A stretch of DNA of 64,000 nucleotides, taken from Pseudomonas prosekii. Its GTDB lineage: Bacteria > Pseudomonadota > Gammaproteobacteria > Pseudomonadales > Pseudomonadaceae. Under the pieces are notes generated by a model. The model searched no databases. It worked only from the letters and a program-made list of their open reading frames with translations, and was not told where the DNA came from. Each line of letters starts with the position of its first letter. Position 1 is the stretch's first letter. This document shows, one piece after another, positions 37,356-46,092 of this stretch. A program made the position numbers and the translations under genes. The DNA lies in NCBI RefSeq assembly GCF_900105155.1, contig NZ_LT629762.1, positions 5,589,501-5,653,500 on the forward strand, given 5' to 3'.

Positions 37356-39103
37356 CCCACAGTTCCAGCTCCATGAATAGAAAGACGCTCGAACAGGAAT
37401 ACGACATCGTCGTGATCGGCGGCGGCACCGCGGGCCCGATGGCGGCGATCAAAGCCAAGGAACGCAACCGCGATCTGCGTGTGTTGCTGATCGACAAAGC
37501 CAACGTCAAGCGCAGCGGTGCGATCAGCATGGGCATGGACGGCTTGAACAACGCGATCATTCCCGGGCACTCGACGCCGGAGCAATACACCAAGGAAATC
37601 ACCATCGCCAATGACGGTATCGTCAACCAGGCTGCGGTCTACGCCTATGCGACCCACAGCTTCGAAACCATCGAGCAGTTGGACCGCTGGGGGGTGAAAT
37701 TCGAGAAGGACGAAACCGGCGATTACGCGGTGAAAAAGGTCCACCACATGGGCGCCTACGTGTTGCCGATGCCGGAAGGGCACGACATCAAGAAAGTGCT
37801 TTATCGCCAGTTGAAACGGGCGCGCGTAAGCATCACCAATCGCGTCGTTTGCACGCGTTTGCTGACGGACGAAGAGGGCGCGGTCAACGGTTTGATGGGC
37901 TTCGATTGCCGTACCGCCGACTTCCATGTGATCAAGGCCAAAGCGGTGATCCTCGCCTGCGGCGCCGCCGGGCGCCTGGGTCTGCCGTCCTCGGGCTACC
38001 TGATGGGCACCTATGAAAATCCGACCAATGCCGGCGACGGCTACGCCATGGCCTACCACGCCGGGGCCGAACTGGCGAACCTCGAGTGTTTTCAGATCAA
38101 CCCGTTGATCAAGGATTACAACGGCCCGGCCTGCGCCTACGTTACCGGTCCATTGGGCGGCTACACCGCCAATAACAAGGGCGAACGCTTCATCGAATGT
38201 GACTACTGGAGCGGCCAGATGATGTGGGAGTTCCACCAGGAACTCGAAAGCGGCAACGGTCCGGTATTCCTCAAACTCGATCACCTGGCCGAGGAAACCA
38301 TCCAGAACATCGAGGAGATTCTGCACAGCAACGAGCGCCCGAGTCGCGGCCAGTTTCACGCCAATCGCGGCACCGACTACCGCACGCAAATGGTCGAAAT
38401 GCACATCTCCGAAATCGGTTTTTGCAGCGGACATTCGGCCTCGGGCGTGTGGGTCAACGAGCGTGCCGAGACTTCGGTGAAGGGTTTGTACTCGGCCGGC
38501 GACATGGCGGCGGTGCCGCACAACTACATGCTTGGCGCGTTTACCTATGGCTGGTTTGCCGGAACCAACGCGGCGGATTTTGTCGCCGGGCGCGAATTTT
38601 CAGCGGTGAATGCCGAGCAAATCGAAACGGAAAAACAGCGGGTTTACGCGCCGCTGGATCGCGAACACGGTCTGCCGCCAGCGCAAGTCGAGTACAAGCT
38701 GCGGCGCTTTGTGAACGATTACCTGCAACCGCCGAAAGTCACCAAGAAGATGCAAATCGGCCTGCAGCGCTTCAGCGATATCCAGCGCGATCTCGATCAG
38801 ATCAAGGCGCACAACCCCCACGAGCTGATGCGCGCGATGGAAGTCAGCATGATCCGCGACTGCGCCGAAATGGCCGCGCGTGCCTCGCTGTTCCGCGCCG
38901 AAAGTCGCTGGGGGCTTTACCACTATCGCGTCGATCACCCGCAACGCAACGACAGTGACTGGTTCTGCCATTGCCATTTGAAGAAGGGCGACGACGGCCA
39001 GATGACCAGCTTCAAGAAAGCCGTCGAGCCTTACATCATCCCGCTCGATGCCGAAGAAATGCAGGCCTACGACCGGCTGCGCGTCGGCGCGTTTGCGGCC
39101 TGA
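37352..39103 (+). CDS. Adenylylsulfate-reductase-alpha/fumarate-reductase-like flavoprotein
   Basis: This 583-residue FAD protein starts with EYDIVVIGGGTAGPMAAIKAKE (dinucleotide-binding glycines 23-28). It has the flavoprotein-subunit landmarks GAISMGMDGLNNAIIPG, GYAMAYHAGAELANLECFQINP and the C-terminal YSAGDMAAVPHNYMLGAF. The layout and the adjacent two-cluster ferredoxin resemble AprA of the AprAB adenylylsulfate reductase. In aerobic pseudomonads it probably oxidises or reduces a different, perhaps sulfur-containing, substrate. The start at 37352 is coupled to the GntR stop; an internal ATG seven codons later is possible. Confidence 0.85.
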   Translation: MTHSSSSMNRKTLEQEYDIVVIGGGTAGPMAAIKAKERNRDLRVLLIDKANVKRSGAISMGMDGLNNAIIPGHSTPEQYTKEITIANDGIVNQAAVYAYATHSFETIEQLDRWGVKFEKDETGDYAVKKVHHMGAYVLPMPEGHDIKKVLYRQLKRARVSITNRVVCTRLLTDEEGAVNGLMGFDCRTADFHVIKAKAVILACGAAGRLGLPSSGYLMGTYENPTNAGDGYAMAYHAGAELANLECFQINPLIKDYNGPACAYVTGPLGGYTANNKGERFIECDYWSGQMMWEFHQELESGNGPVFLKLDHLAEETIQNIEEILHSNERPSRGQFHANRGTDYRTQMVEMHISEIGFCSGHSASGVWVNERAETSVKGLYSAGDMAAVPHNYMLGAFTYGWFAGTNAADFVAGREFSAVNAEQIETEKQRVYAPLDREHGLPPAQVEYKLRRFVNDYLQPPKVTKKMQIGLQRFSDIQRDLDQIKAHNPHELMRAMEVSMIRDCAEMAARASLFRAESRWGLYHYRVDHPQRNDSDWFCHCHLKKGDDGQMTSFKKAVEPYIIPLDAEEMQAYDRLRVGAFAA

Positions 39104-39128
39104 CGATCAATCAAAGAGAGTCCGAACC

Positions 39129-39374
39129 ATGGCCTATCAACCCCAGGAAATCTTCTTCCGCTCCAACGCGCCGGTCACGGTCGACGAGGATCTTTGCATC
39201 GCCCACAAAGGCTGCACCGTGTGCGTGGACGTCTGCCCGATGGACCTGTTGGCGATCAATCCGGCCACGCAAAAGGCCTACATGGCGTTCGACGAATGCT
39301 GGTACTGCATGCCCTGTGAAAAGGACTGCCCGACCGGCGCGGTGAAAGTGGAAATCCCGTACCTCTTGCGCTGA
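39129..39374 (+). CDS. AprB-like ferredoxin with two 4Fe-4S clusters
   Basis: This 81-residue protein has two cysteine sets: CIAHKGCTVCVDVCPMD (about residues 24-40) and CWYCMPCEKDCPTG (about 57-70). These should hold two [4Fe-4S] clusters as in AprB. It directly follows the flavoprotein and is probably its electron partner. The ATG at 39129 is preceded by AGAGAG-like purines. The Cys spacing and pairing with the flavoprotein make the call strong. Confidence 0.9.
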   Translation: MAYQPQEIFFRSNAPVTVDEDLCIAHKGCTVCVDVCPMDLLAINPATQKAYMAFDECWYCMPCEKDCPTGAVKVEIPYLLR

Positions 39375-39386
39375 TTCACAGGGAGC

Positions 39387-39479
39387 CATCGCGAGCAAGC
39401 TCGCTCCCACAGTGGATCGAAGCCAGCCGAAAATCCTGCCAACACCACAAAACCTGTGGGAGCGAGCTTGCTCGCGATG
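39387..39479. repeat. REPIN inverted repeat inside the operon
   Basis: Arms CATCGCGAGCAAGCTCGCTC (39387 on) and its reverse complement (ending 39479) flank about 43 bases. It sits between the ferredoxin and binding-protein genes and may stabilise or end the upstream transcript. Confidence 0.87.
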
Positions 39480-39610
39480 AGGCCGGCCCTGACAACAAAA
39501 GAGCCATCCGGCAACCACCGGACGCCAGATTCAAAACACCCCTCGTTTCCCACCGCGCCCTGATCGTGGCGGAGACGAACATCCTATAAATGATTCGAGG
39601 GGCAAAACTC

Positions 39611-41029
39611 ATGTCTTTGCAAACATTGCTGCGTGCAGGATTCGCCGGTCTGCTACTGGCTACATTCACCGTGTCGGCCTCGGCCGAAACCATCCGCATC
39701 GCCATCGGCACCCAGGACACCACCATCAACTGCGCCGCGGGTGGGCTGTTGATCCGCGAACTCGGTCTGCTCGACAAATACCTGCCCCACGACGGCCCAT
39801 ACAAAGACGCCAAATACGAGTTGGAGTGGAAGAATTTCACCAGCGGTGCACCGCTGACCAACGAAATGGTCGCCGGCAAACTCGACTTCGGCGCCATGGC
39901 CGATTTCCCCGGCGCGTTCAACGGCGTCGCGTTCGAAACCGCCGGCAAGCACAGCCTGTTTATCAGCGTGTTGTCGGGCAGCATCAAGGGCAGCGGCAAC
40001 GGCATCGTGGTGCCGAGCGCATCGAGCGTGCAGTCGCTGGCGGAGCTCAAAGGCAAAACCATTTCCGTACCGTTCGCCTCAACCGCGCACGGCATGTTGC
40101 TGCGCGCGGTCGCGGCGCAAGGCTGGGATCTGCTCAAGGATGTGAACATCATCGCGCAGCCGCCGGAAGTCGCCGGTTCCGCATTGCAGGCTGGCAAGAT
40201 CGATGCTCACGCGGACTTCGTGCCGTTCGCCGAACTGTTCCCGAGCCGGGGTTTTGCTCGCAAGATTTACGACGGTTCCCAGGCCAATGCGCCGACATTC
40301 CATGGCGCGTTGGTCGATCAGGCGTATGCGAAAAAGTACCCGGAAATCGTCGTCGCTTATTTGCGCGCGAGCATTGAAGCCAATCAATTGCTCAGCGCCG
40401 AACCAGAGAAATACAGCGAGTTGATCGCCAAAGTCACCGGGGTTGATGCCGAGGTCAATTACCTGTTCTACGGCCCGTTGGGCGTGCAAACCCGCGACCT
40501 GAGCTGGAAACCGGAATATCGGCAGGCGGTCGGCACGGCGATCGATACGCTGAAGTTGCTGAAGAAGGCTGATCGAGGTCTCGACCTCAACACGTTTATC
40601 GATGACCAGTACATCCGCGCCGCGTTCAAGGCCTCGAATCTCGACTACAGCGCGCAACTGGCGAACTACGCGCCGACACCGATCAACGGCGTGGATGCCG
40701 CGACCGGCAAAGCCATCACCGACGTCAGCCATGTTGCTGAAATCTGGGTGCGCGGCGAGCCGAAAGTGCGCCAGTACGCCTCGGCGGAAGCGGCGTTCAG
40801 CGCGTTGGCCGGGTTGAAATCGGAAGGCAAAAACATCCGCGCGGTGTATGCGCAGGCGAGCGACAGCGGGATCAAATTGCTGGCGGATCAGGCGTGGTTT
40901 GCCAGCGATGCCAAGGGCCGACTCAGCGCATTCCTGCTCAAGGGCCAAGCCCAGCAATTCGCCACGGCGCAGGGCGGCAAAGTGCTCGACTTCACCGACG
41001 CCACCACCCAGGCCGTTGCCACTCGCTAA
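39611..41029 (+). CDS. ABC transporter substrate-binding protein with NosL-like C-terminal region
   Basis: This 472-residue periplasmic protein has a signal peptide (MSLQTLLRAGFAGLLLATFTVSASAE). An NMT1/SsuA-NrtA-like binding domain (to about residue 365) begins ETIRIAIGTQDTTINCAAGG and includes LDFGAMADFPGAFNGVAF. The last 100 residues are extra: VRQYASAEAAFSALAGL..AWFASDAKGRLSAFLLKG..GGKVLDFTDAT. This resembles the NosL domain (GGKVLxF end). The ATG at 39611 has GAGGGG upstream. It is followed by permease and ATPase genes, and probably delivers an organosulfur or similar anionic compound. Confidence 0.86.
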   Translation: MSLQTLLRAGFAGLLLATFTVSASAETIRIAIGTQDTTINCAAGGLLIRELGLLDKYLPHDGPYKDAKYELEWKNFTSGAPLTNEMVAGKLDFGAMADFPGAFNGVAFETAGKHSLFISVLSGSIKGSGNGIVVPSASSVQSLAELKGKTISVPFASTAHGMLLRAVAAQGWDLLKDVNIIAQPPEVAGSALQAGKIDAHADFVPFAELFPSRGFARKIYDGSQANAPTFHGALVDQAYAKKYPEIVVAYLRASIEANQLLSAEPEKYSELIAKVTGVDAEVNYLFYGPLGVQTRDLSWKPEYRQAVGTAIDTLKLLKKADRGLDLNTFIDDQYIRAAFKASNLDYSAQLANYAPTPINGVDAATGKAITDVSHVAEIWVRGEPKVRQYASAEAAFSALAGLKSEGKNIRAVYAQASDSGIKLLADQAWFASDAKGRLSAFLLKGQAQQFATAQGGKVLDFTDATTQAVATR

Positions 41030-41050
41030 CCCCAACACACCGCAATTCCC

Positions 41051-41142
41051 CTGTGGGAGCGAGCCTGCTCGCGATGGGGGTGGATCAGCCAACAAAAATG
41101 CTGAATGTCAGACCGCAATCGCGAGCAGGCTCGCTCCCACAG
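41051..41142. repeat. REPIN inverted repeat inside the operon
   Basis: The arms are perfect 25-base complements (CTGTGGGAGCGAGCCTGCTC onward at 41051; mirror ending 41142). It lies between the binding-protein and permease genes, a usual position for balancing transcript levels of ABC operons. Confidence 0.88.
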
Positions 41143-41166
41143 TGATCTCGGTTGAGAGGAAGATCT

Positions 41167-41949
41167 ATGTCACGATCCATAACACGCTGGATTCCAAGAG
41201 CCGCTTCGCTGCTGCTCTGCCTGCTGTTCTGGCAATTCGCTGCCAGCGGTCACTGGAACCTCGGCCTGGTGACCTTCGCCAACGTGCCGACGCCGCTGGC
41301 CGTGGTCGATGCCGCGCTTGGCCTCGGCGACTCCGGCAAACTGGCGCAGCACCTCAGCAGCAGCCTCAGCCGGGTGTTCGCCGGTTACCTCGCGGCGCTG
41401 ATCATCGGCATCGCTTTGGGCCTGGCCATCGGCCGTTCGAAACGGGCCGAAGACCTTCTGCTGCCGCCACTCGAAGTGCTGCGGCCGATCCCGGCAGTCG
41501 CCTGGATTCCGCTGGCGATCCTGATGTTTCCGTCCTCGGAACTGTCCATGGTGTTCATCACCTTCACCGGCGCGCTGTTCCCGATCCTGCTCAACACCGT
41601 GCACGGCGTCGAAGGCGTTGATCCACGCCTGATCGCCTCGGCCAGAAGCCTCGGGGCAGGGCGCCGGGCGATCCTGCTGGAAGTGATCCTGCCAGGCGCT
41701 GCGCCGAGCATCATCACTGGCCTCGCCATCGGCATGGGCACCTCGTGGTTTTGCCTGGTGACCGCCGAAATGATCTCCGGCCAGTACGGCATCGGCTATT
41801 ACACCTGGGAGTCCTACACCATCCAGAACTACGCCGACATCGTCGTCGGCATGTTGCTGATCGGCGTACTCGGGATGGGCAGCAGCCTGCTGATTAAACG
41901 CCTCGGCGGGCTGTTCACGCCTTGGCATCGACCACGAGGAAAAGCCTGA
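41167..41949 (+). CDS. ABC transporter permease (SsuC/TauC-like)
   Basis: This 260-residue protein has six hydrophobic segments and the BPD_transp_1 coupling motif (EGVDPRLIASARSLGAGRRAILLEVILPGAAPSIITGL, about residues 144-181). The family is that of sulfonate, nitrate and taurine permeases. The ATG at 41167 has GAGGAAG upstream. Its stop overlaps the ATPase start by one base. It is the membrane channel of the importer. Confidence 0.92.
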   Translation: MSRSITRWIPRAASLLLCLLFWQFAASGHWNLGLVTFANVPTPLAVVDAALGLGDSGKLAQHLSSSLSRVFAGYLAALIIGIALGLAIGRSKRAEDLLLPPLEVLRPIPAVAWIPLAILMFPSSELSMVFITFTGALFPILLNTVHGVEGVDPRLIASARSLGAGRRAILLEVILPGAAPSIITGLAIGMGTSWFCLVTAEMISGQYGIGYYTWESYTIQNYADIVVGMLLIGVLGMGSSLLIKRLGGLFTPWHRPRGKA

Positions 41950-42797
41950 TGAGCGTTTTTCAGCAGCCAGAAGGGCGCATCGATATCGCCCAATTGTCGA
42001 TCAGCCTCGGTGAGGGCCGTGCCGCGTTCGAAGCCGTGCAAGGTCTGGATTGTCAGATCGAGCCGGGGCAATTCGTGTGCATTCTCGGCCCGTCCGGTTG
42101 CGGTAAATCGACCTTGCTCGGTGCCTTGGCCGGGCATCTGCAACCGCGTGTCGGCACCCTTAATGTCGACGGCGCGCCGATTCTCGGCCCGTCGCCGCAG
42201 CGCGGCATGGTGTTCCAGCATCACACACTGTTCCCGTGGCGCACGGTCCGCGACAACGTCGCTTTTGGCCTGAAAATGCGCGGCGTCGGCAAGGCTGAAC
42301 GGCACACAGCGGCCGATGAGATCCTCGCGCTGGTCGGCCTCGAAGGCTTTGCCGAACGCTGGCCGGATCAGCTCTCCGGCGGCATGCAGCAACGCGTGGA
42401 AATTGCCCGCGTGCTGATCAATCGTCCGCGCCTGTTGCTGATGGACGAGCCGTTCGGCGCGCTCGACGCCCTGACGCGGCTGAGCATGCAAGCGCTGCTG
42501 CTGGACATCTGGACGCGGATCCGCACCACCGTGGTGTTCGTCACCCATGACATCGACGAGGCGCTGTTCCTCGCCGATCGCCTGCTGGTGATGAGCTCGC
42601 GGCCCGGGCGAATCATCGAAGACCTGCGCCTCGATTTCCCGCGCCCGCGCACCACCGAACTGGTCACCAGCCACCAATTTTCACGCTTGAAGCGTCACTG
42701 CCTCGAGCTCCTGCGTCACGAGGACGGTCGGCAATTGCCACGCCTGAACCCCCTCGGACTTCCCCAAGAAAACAAACTGCCGCGATTTGCCCTATGA
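41949..42797 (+). CDS. ABC transporter ATP-binding protein (SsuB/TauB-like)
   Basis: This 282-residue ATPase has Walker A GPSGCGKST (about 51-59), signature LSGGMQQRVEIAR, Walker B LLLMDEPFGALD and switch VTHDIDEAL. These are standard for nitrate/sulfonate importers. The gene overlaps the permease stop (TGATG) and the HEAT-repeat start (ATGA), so translation is coupled through the operon. Confidence 0.95.
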   Translation: MSVFQQPEGRIDIAQLSISLGEGRAAFEAVQGLDCQIEPGQFVCILGPSGCGKSTLLGALAGHLQPRVGTLNVDGAPILGPSPQRGMVFQHHTLFPWRTVRDNVAFGLKMRGVGKAERHTAADEILALVGLEGFAERWPDQLSGGMQQRVEIARVLINRPRLLLMDEPFGALDALTRLSMQALLLDIWTRIRTTVVFVTHDIDEALFLADRLLVMSSRPGRIIEDLRLDFPRPRTTELVTSHQFSRLKRHCLELLRHEDGRQLPRLNPLGLPQENKLPRFAL

Positions 42798-43756
42798 CCT
42801 CATTATTTGAAACAACCGAAAACCACGACATTCTTGCCCTGCAACCGCGCCTCACCGATGACGATCCCGGTGTGCGGCGCATTGCGCTGATTGAATTGGC
42901 TGACCTTGAAGAGCCGGAGGGCCTGCTCTGGCTGGTTAATCGACTGGCCCGGGACCCGACCGAAGAAGTCCGCGCCGAAGCCGCGCGATTGCTCGAAGCC
43001 TGGGAGGATGAGCCGGTGGTTGAGGCGCTGTGCCGGGCGCTGACTGATCCGTCAGTGGCCGTGCAATCTGCCGCTGCGCAGAGTTTGAGCCTGCTTAAAA
43101 GCGCAGCGGCGGGGCGGGTGATTCTGCCGTGGACCGCGCATGCCGATATCAGCGTGCGGGTGGCGGCGTTCAGGGCGTTGCGCGAGTTGCGTTTCCCGCA
43201 GGCGGCTGATGCGGCGTTGCTTGCGTTGGCGGACGAAGACGCCAGTGTGCGCCGTGAAGCAGTGGGTGTGCTGGGCTGGCTCAAGCAGCTGGATGCGTTG
43301 CCTGCGTTGGCGCGATTGGCCAGCGCGGACCCGGACACCGAAGTGCGCCGCGCGGCCACCGGTGCGCTGGGTTTGGCCTCCGATATTCAGGTGTTGCCAG
43401 CGCTGCGCCAGGCCTTGAAGGACCACGCATGGCAAGTACGTGAAGAGGCCGCGACCACGCTGGGCAAAGTCGGCCATGTCGATGCAGGGCCGGCGCTGGT
43501 CGAAGCCTTGAGCGACGATTATTGGCAAGTGCGCCTGCGGGCCACGCGCAGCCTCGGGCGTTTGCGGTTTGCCGCGGCCCTTGATGCGCTGATCGAAACC
43601 CTCGGCCATCGCATCAGCAACCTGCGCAAGGAAGCGGCGTTGGCGCTGGGCGAGTTGCATGACCGAGGCGCCATCGCCGCCCTGCAAGCCGCGCAGGACG
43701 ACGGCGACCCGGAAGTGCGCAAAGCGGTGCGCATTGCCTTGAGCCAGTTGCAATGA
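42794..43756 (+). CDS. HEAT-repeat protein
   Basis: This 320-residue all-helical protein is made of about nine HEAT/PBS-lyase-type repeats of about 31 residues (for example DEDASVRREAVGVLGWLKQLDALPALARLASADPDTEVRRAATGALG). It has no catalytic domain, so it is likely a scaffold or a regulator of a partner protein. It overlaps the ATPase upstream and the DUF971 gene downstream by ATGA, and probably works with the flavoprotein or transporter. The substrate is unknown. Confidence 0.9.
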   Translation: MTSLFETTENHDILALQPRLTDDDPGVRRIALIELADLEEPEGLLWLVNRLARDPTEEVRAEAARLLEAWEDEPVVEALCRALTDPSVAVQSAAAQSLSLLKSAAAGRVILPWTAHADISVRVAAFRALRELRFPQAADAALLALADEDASVRREAVGVLGWLKQLDALPALARLASADPDTEVRRAATGALGLASDIQVLPALRQALKDHAWQVREEAATTLGKVGHVDAGPALVEALSDDYWQVRLRATRSLGRLRFAAALDALIETLGHRISNLRKEAALALGELHDRGAIAALQAAQDDGDPEVRKAVRIALSQLQ

Positions 43757-44091
43757 ACCCGCTGGCGGTGGGCAATTCCCAGAGCAGACAGCAACTACGG
43801 CTGAACTGGCCGGATGGCCGCGAACAGTTGCTCGATCACGCCGAACTGCGTCGCCAATGCCCGTGCTCGCAATGCCGGGCCTTTCGGTTGCAAGGGCTGA
43901 CAGTGAAGGTTGATTCGCGGATTCGTCTGGTCGAGCTGAATAGCCAGGGCTACGGCCTGCAACTGATCTTCAGCGACGGCCACGAACGCGGCATCTACCC
44001 GTGGGCCTACCTCTCAGCCTTGCCCTCAATTCTGGCGTCATCACCGACACGGAAAAACGCTTCACCCCGCGCCAAAAGCCACGTAACTTGA
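43753..44091 (+). CDS. DUF971 (GBBH-like N-terminal domain) protein
   Basis: This 112-residue protein has the DUF971 fold: LNWPDGREQLLDHAELRRQCPCSQCRAF at residues about 17-44, then GYGLQLIFSDGHERGIYPWAYL. The C-x-C-x2-C cluster could bind Zn or Fe. The domain occurs as a standalone protein in Fe-S metabolism contexts and as the N-terminal part of gamma-butyrobetaine hydroxylases. It is the last gene of the operon; the C-terminal 20 residues are low in order. A role in Fe-S supply to the flavoprotein/ferredoxin pair is inference. Confidence 0.86.
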   Translation: MNPLAVGNSQSRQQLRLNWPDGREQLLDHAELRRQCPCSQCRAFRLQGLTVKVDSRIRLVELNSQGYGLQLIFSDGHERGIYPWAYLSALPSILASSPTRKNASPRAKSHVT

Positions 44092-44119
44092 CGCGCAAAA
44101 TAATAAACGCTGATTAAGG

Positions 44120-45127
44120 ATGATGCGCGTGGGGGCTTTTCGGCTTTTGCTGGCGGTGCTGGTAGCGATTTCGCACATGGGCGTGACGGTTTGGGGATTT
44201 AATCCCGGCGTGGTTGCGGTGGTGTCCTTTCTGATCATCAGCGGGTTTGTGATGACTTCGCTGATCGAGCGCAATTACAGCGCGCCGACGCAATTCCCTT
44301 TGTTTTACCTGGATCGGGTCCTGCGGCTCTACCCACAATTCCTGCTGTACTTTGTCAGCTCCTGCGCGGTGATTTATTTCCTCCTGCCCGGCACCCCGCA
44401 AGCCGCCGCACTGACCGTCGAAAACATCGCCACCAGCCTGCCCATCGTGCCGTTGGGCTTCTACATGTTCGGCATCACCGTGCCGGAAATTCTGCCCGCG
44501 GGCTGGTCGTTGGGGCTGGAGATGTGTTTCTACCTGCTGATCCCGTTTCTGCTGGTCTATCGGCTTCGCGGCGTCGCGTTCGCGGCCTCGGTCGCGGTGT
44601 TCCTGAGCGCAACGCTCGGCTACATAAACACCGACGTCTACGGCTACCGATTGTTACCCGGCGTGCTGTTCATTTTTCTGTGCGGCAGCTACCTGTACAG
44701 GATGCGCGCGCGGGCAGGGGTTATCGTCGCAACCACAGCCATTGCGGCGGCGCTGTTGTTTCTGGCGATAGTGACGGGCTGGATCGCCCGGCGACCGTTC
44801 AACGCCGAAGTGACCCTCGGCATCGCCCTGGGCATTCCGGTCGTTTTCTTGCTGAGTAAACTGAAATACCACCGCATCGACGAGTTGCTGGGCAACATCA
44901 GCTACGGCGTATTCCTCAATCACTTCGTGGTCATGTATGTGCTGCGCGCCTTCTGGCCCGTGGCTTACGACGCGACGATCATCAACTCGGTGTTGTTGCT
45001 GTCATTCGCGTTCAGCGGTGTTTCGTATTACTTCGTCGAGCGCCCGGCGTTGAAGCTGCGGCACTTCCTCAGAGCTGGCGGCGGCCGCAGCATACTTGCG
45101 CAACCGCACAACACAAAGGCCGCCTGA
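44120..45127 (+). CDS. Acyltransferase-3 family membrane protein
   Basis: This 335-residue integral membrane protein has about ten hydrophobic segments. Typical acyltransferase-3 features are RVLRLYPQFLLYF, PAGWSLGLEMCFYLLIPFLL and ISYGVFLNHFVVMYVL. The usual early catalytic His-Arg pair is present only weakly (AISHMGVTVWGF, His19). Members O-acetylate sugars, lipids or cell-surface polymers. It is a single gene with no sugar-biosynthesis neighbours, so the target is unknown. Confidence 0.88.
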   Translation: MMRVGAFRLLLAVLVAISHMGVTVWGFNPGVVAVVSFLIISGFVMTSLIERNYSAPTQFPLFYLDRVLRLYPQFLLYFVSSCAVIYFLLPGTPQAAALTVENIATSLPIVPLGFYMFGITVPEILPAGWSLGLEMCFYLLIPFLLVYRLRGVAFAASVAVFLSATLGYINTDVYGYRLLPGVLFIFLCGSYLYRMRARAGVIVATTAIAAALLFLAIVTGWIARRPFNAEVTLGIALGIPVVFLLSKLKYHRIDELLGNISYGVFLNHFVVMYVLRAFWPVAYDATIINSVLLLSFAFSGVSYYFVERPALKLRHFLRAGGGRSILAQPHNTKAA

Positions 45128-45148
45128 CCCGCAGCCATCCGGCCCCAG

Positions 45149-45355
45149 TCAGCTCAAATACCCAGTGGTCTGCACCAGGTGAGCATCCTGCACAACAGCG
45201 ATAAAGTGCAAAGGCATGTGCGGTTGCTCATCAGCGGCAGGGACTTCGAAGCCGCCAACAATCTGGAGATGTCGCTCGGTTAGATCGGTCGACTTCTCTG
45301 CCATTTCCTTAGCCATTCTCGCGTGGTTCGCTGCGATTTCATTGAGAGTTGACAC
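45149..45355 (-). CDS. Small hypothetical protein
   Basis: This is a 68-residue protein, MSTLNEIAANHARMAKEMAE.. It has an N-terminal helix rich in Ala and Glu and a beta-like C-terminal half (MPLHFIAVVQDAHLVQTTGYLS). GGAG lies upstream of the ATG, which supports it as a gene. I do not recognise a family. It is convergent with the acyltransferase gene. Confidence 0.6.
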   Translation of the reverse strand: MSTLNEIAANHARMAKEMAEKSTDLTERHLQIVGGFEVPAADEQPHMPLHFIAVVQDAHLVQTTGYLS

Positions 45356-45570
45356 GGTTACATCTCCAGGGACTGATCAAACTGATATGAGTGTAGCCGC
45401 GTCAGAATTATGTCGTGGCGGGCTGACAAGAGCGGCCATTGCAACTCCTGCGCCATGCGCATCCACGCCAGACAAGCCAACTATTCATTAGCGACGAGTG
45501 GCGTTTCGCGTGGCAAAACCTCAAGGAAAAAAGCAGCCCGAGCACCCTGTCGGACTTCTCCCCAGCCATG

Positions 45571-45593
45571 AAAAAGCCCGCATGCAGCGGGCT
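45571..45593 (-). terminator. Terminator of the Gly-rich protein gene
   Basis: On the minus strand AGCCCGC-TGCAT-GCGGGCT is followed by TTTTT, 30 bases after the stop at 45625. The A run on the other side would allow bidirectional use. Confidence 0.85.
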
Positions 45594-45624
45594 CGATCAT
45601 GTTTTTGCAATCTGTCCGGGTAGA

Positions 45625-45930
45625 TCAGCTGCCGGAGCCGCTGCCTCCTTTACCTTCGCCGCCACCCTTGGCGCCGCCGCTTGGCGTCGGGCCGTTATCG
45701 GTGGTGCCAGCATCGGCGCCGTTGGACATCGAGCCTTTGGTGCCATCAATCCCGGTCGCCGACTTGCCGCCGTCCGTGCCCGTGCCGACGCTGTTGGTTT
45801 CGTTACCTTGAGGCTGCGCTGTGCCGGGCGGAAGGGCGGAACCTTCGGTGGTCTTGTCCGCGGCGAGCGCATACAACGAGCCCGTGGACAGCAGGCCGGC
45901 GAGGGTGAGAACTGCCAATGTGTTTTTCAT
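45625..45930 (-). CDS. Secreted Gly/Ser/Thr-rich small protein
   Basis: This 101-residue protein has a signal peptide (MKNTLAVLTLAGLLSTGSLYALA) followed by a disordered Gly/Thr/Asn-rich tail (KTTEGSALPPGTAQPQGNE.. ending GGGEGKGGSGSGS). There is no recognisable domain. A good terminator follows. It is probably an exported protein of low complexity; the function is unknown. Confidence 0.75.
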   Translation of the reverse strand: MKNTLAVLTLAGLLSTGSLYALAADKTTEGSALPPGTAQPQGNETNSVGTGTDGGKSATGIDGTKGSMSNGADAGTTDNGPTPSGGAKGGGEGKGGSGSGS

Positions 45931-46057
45931 CGTTCAAGTCTTCCGTGCGAGTGATTGACACAATATTTGAAGAACGACGTTTGAAAAGGTGCTGAGCAGC
46001 GGACGAGCGGCATGTATCGGGATATGTCGACGAGCTGCGGGAAGAGTGCGGGAAGAG

Positions 46058-46085
46058 TCGAACCCGCCAGGACGGCGGGTTCGAA
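46058..46085 (-). terminator. Stem-loop after the M20 peptidase gene
   Basis: GAACCCGCC-AGGAC-GGCGGGTTC forms a 9-base perfect stem right after the stop at 46093. There is no clear T run, so termination is possible but not certain. Confidence 0.5.
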
Positions 46086-46092
46086 GGGTGTG

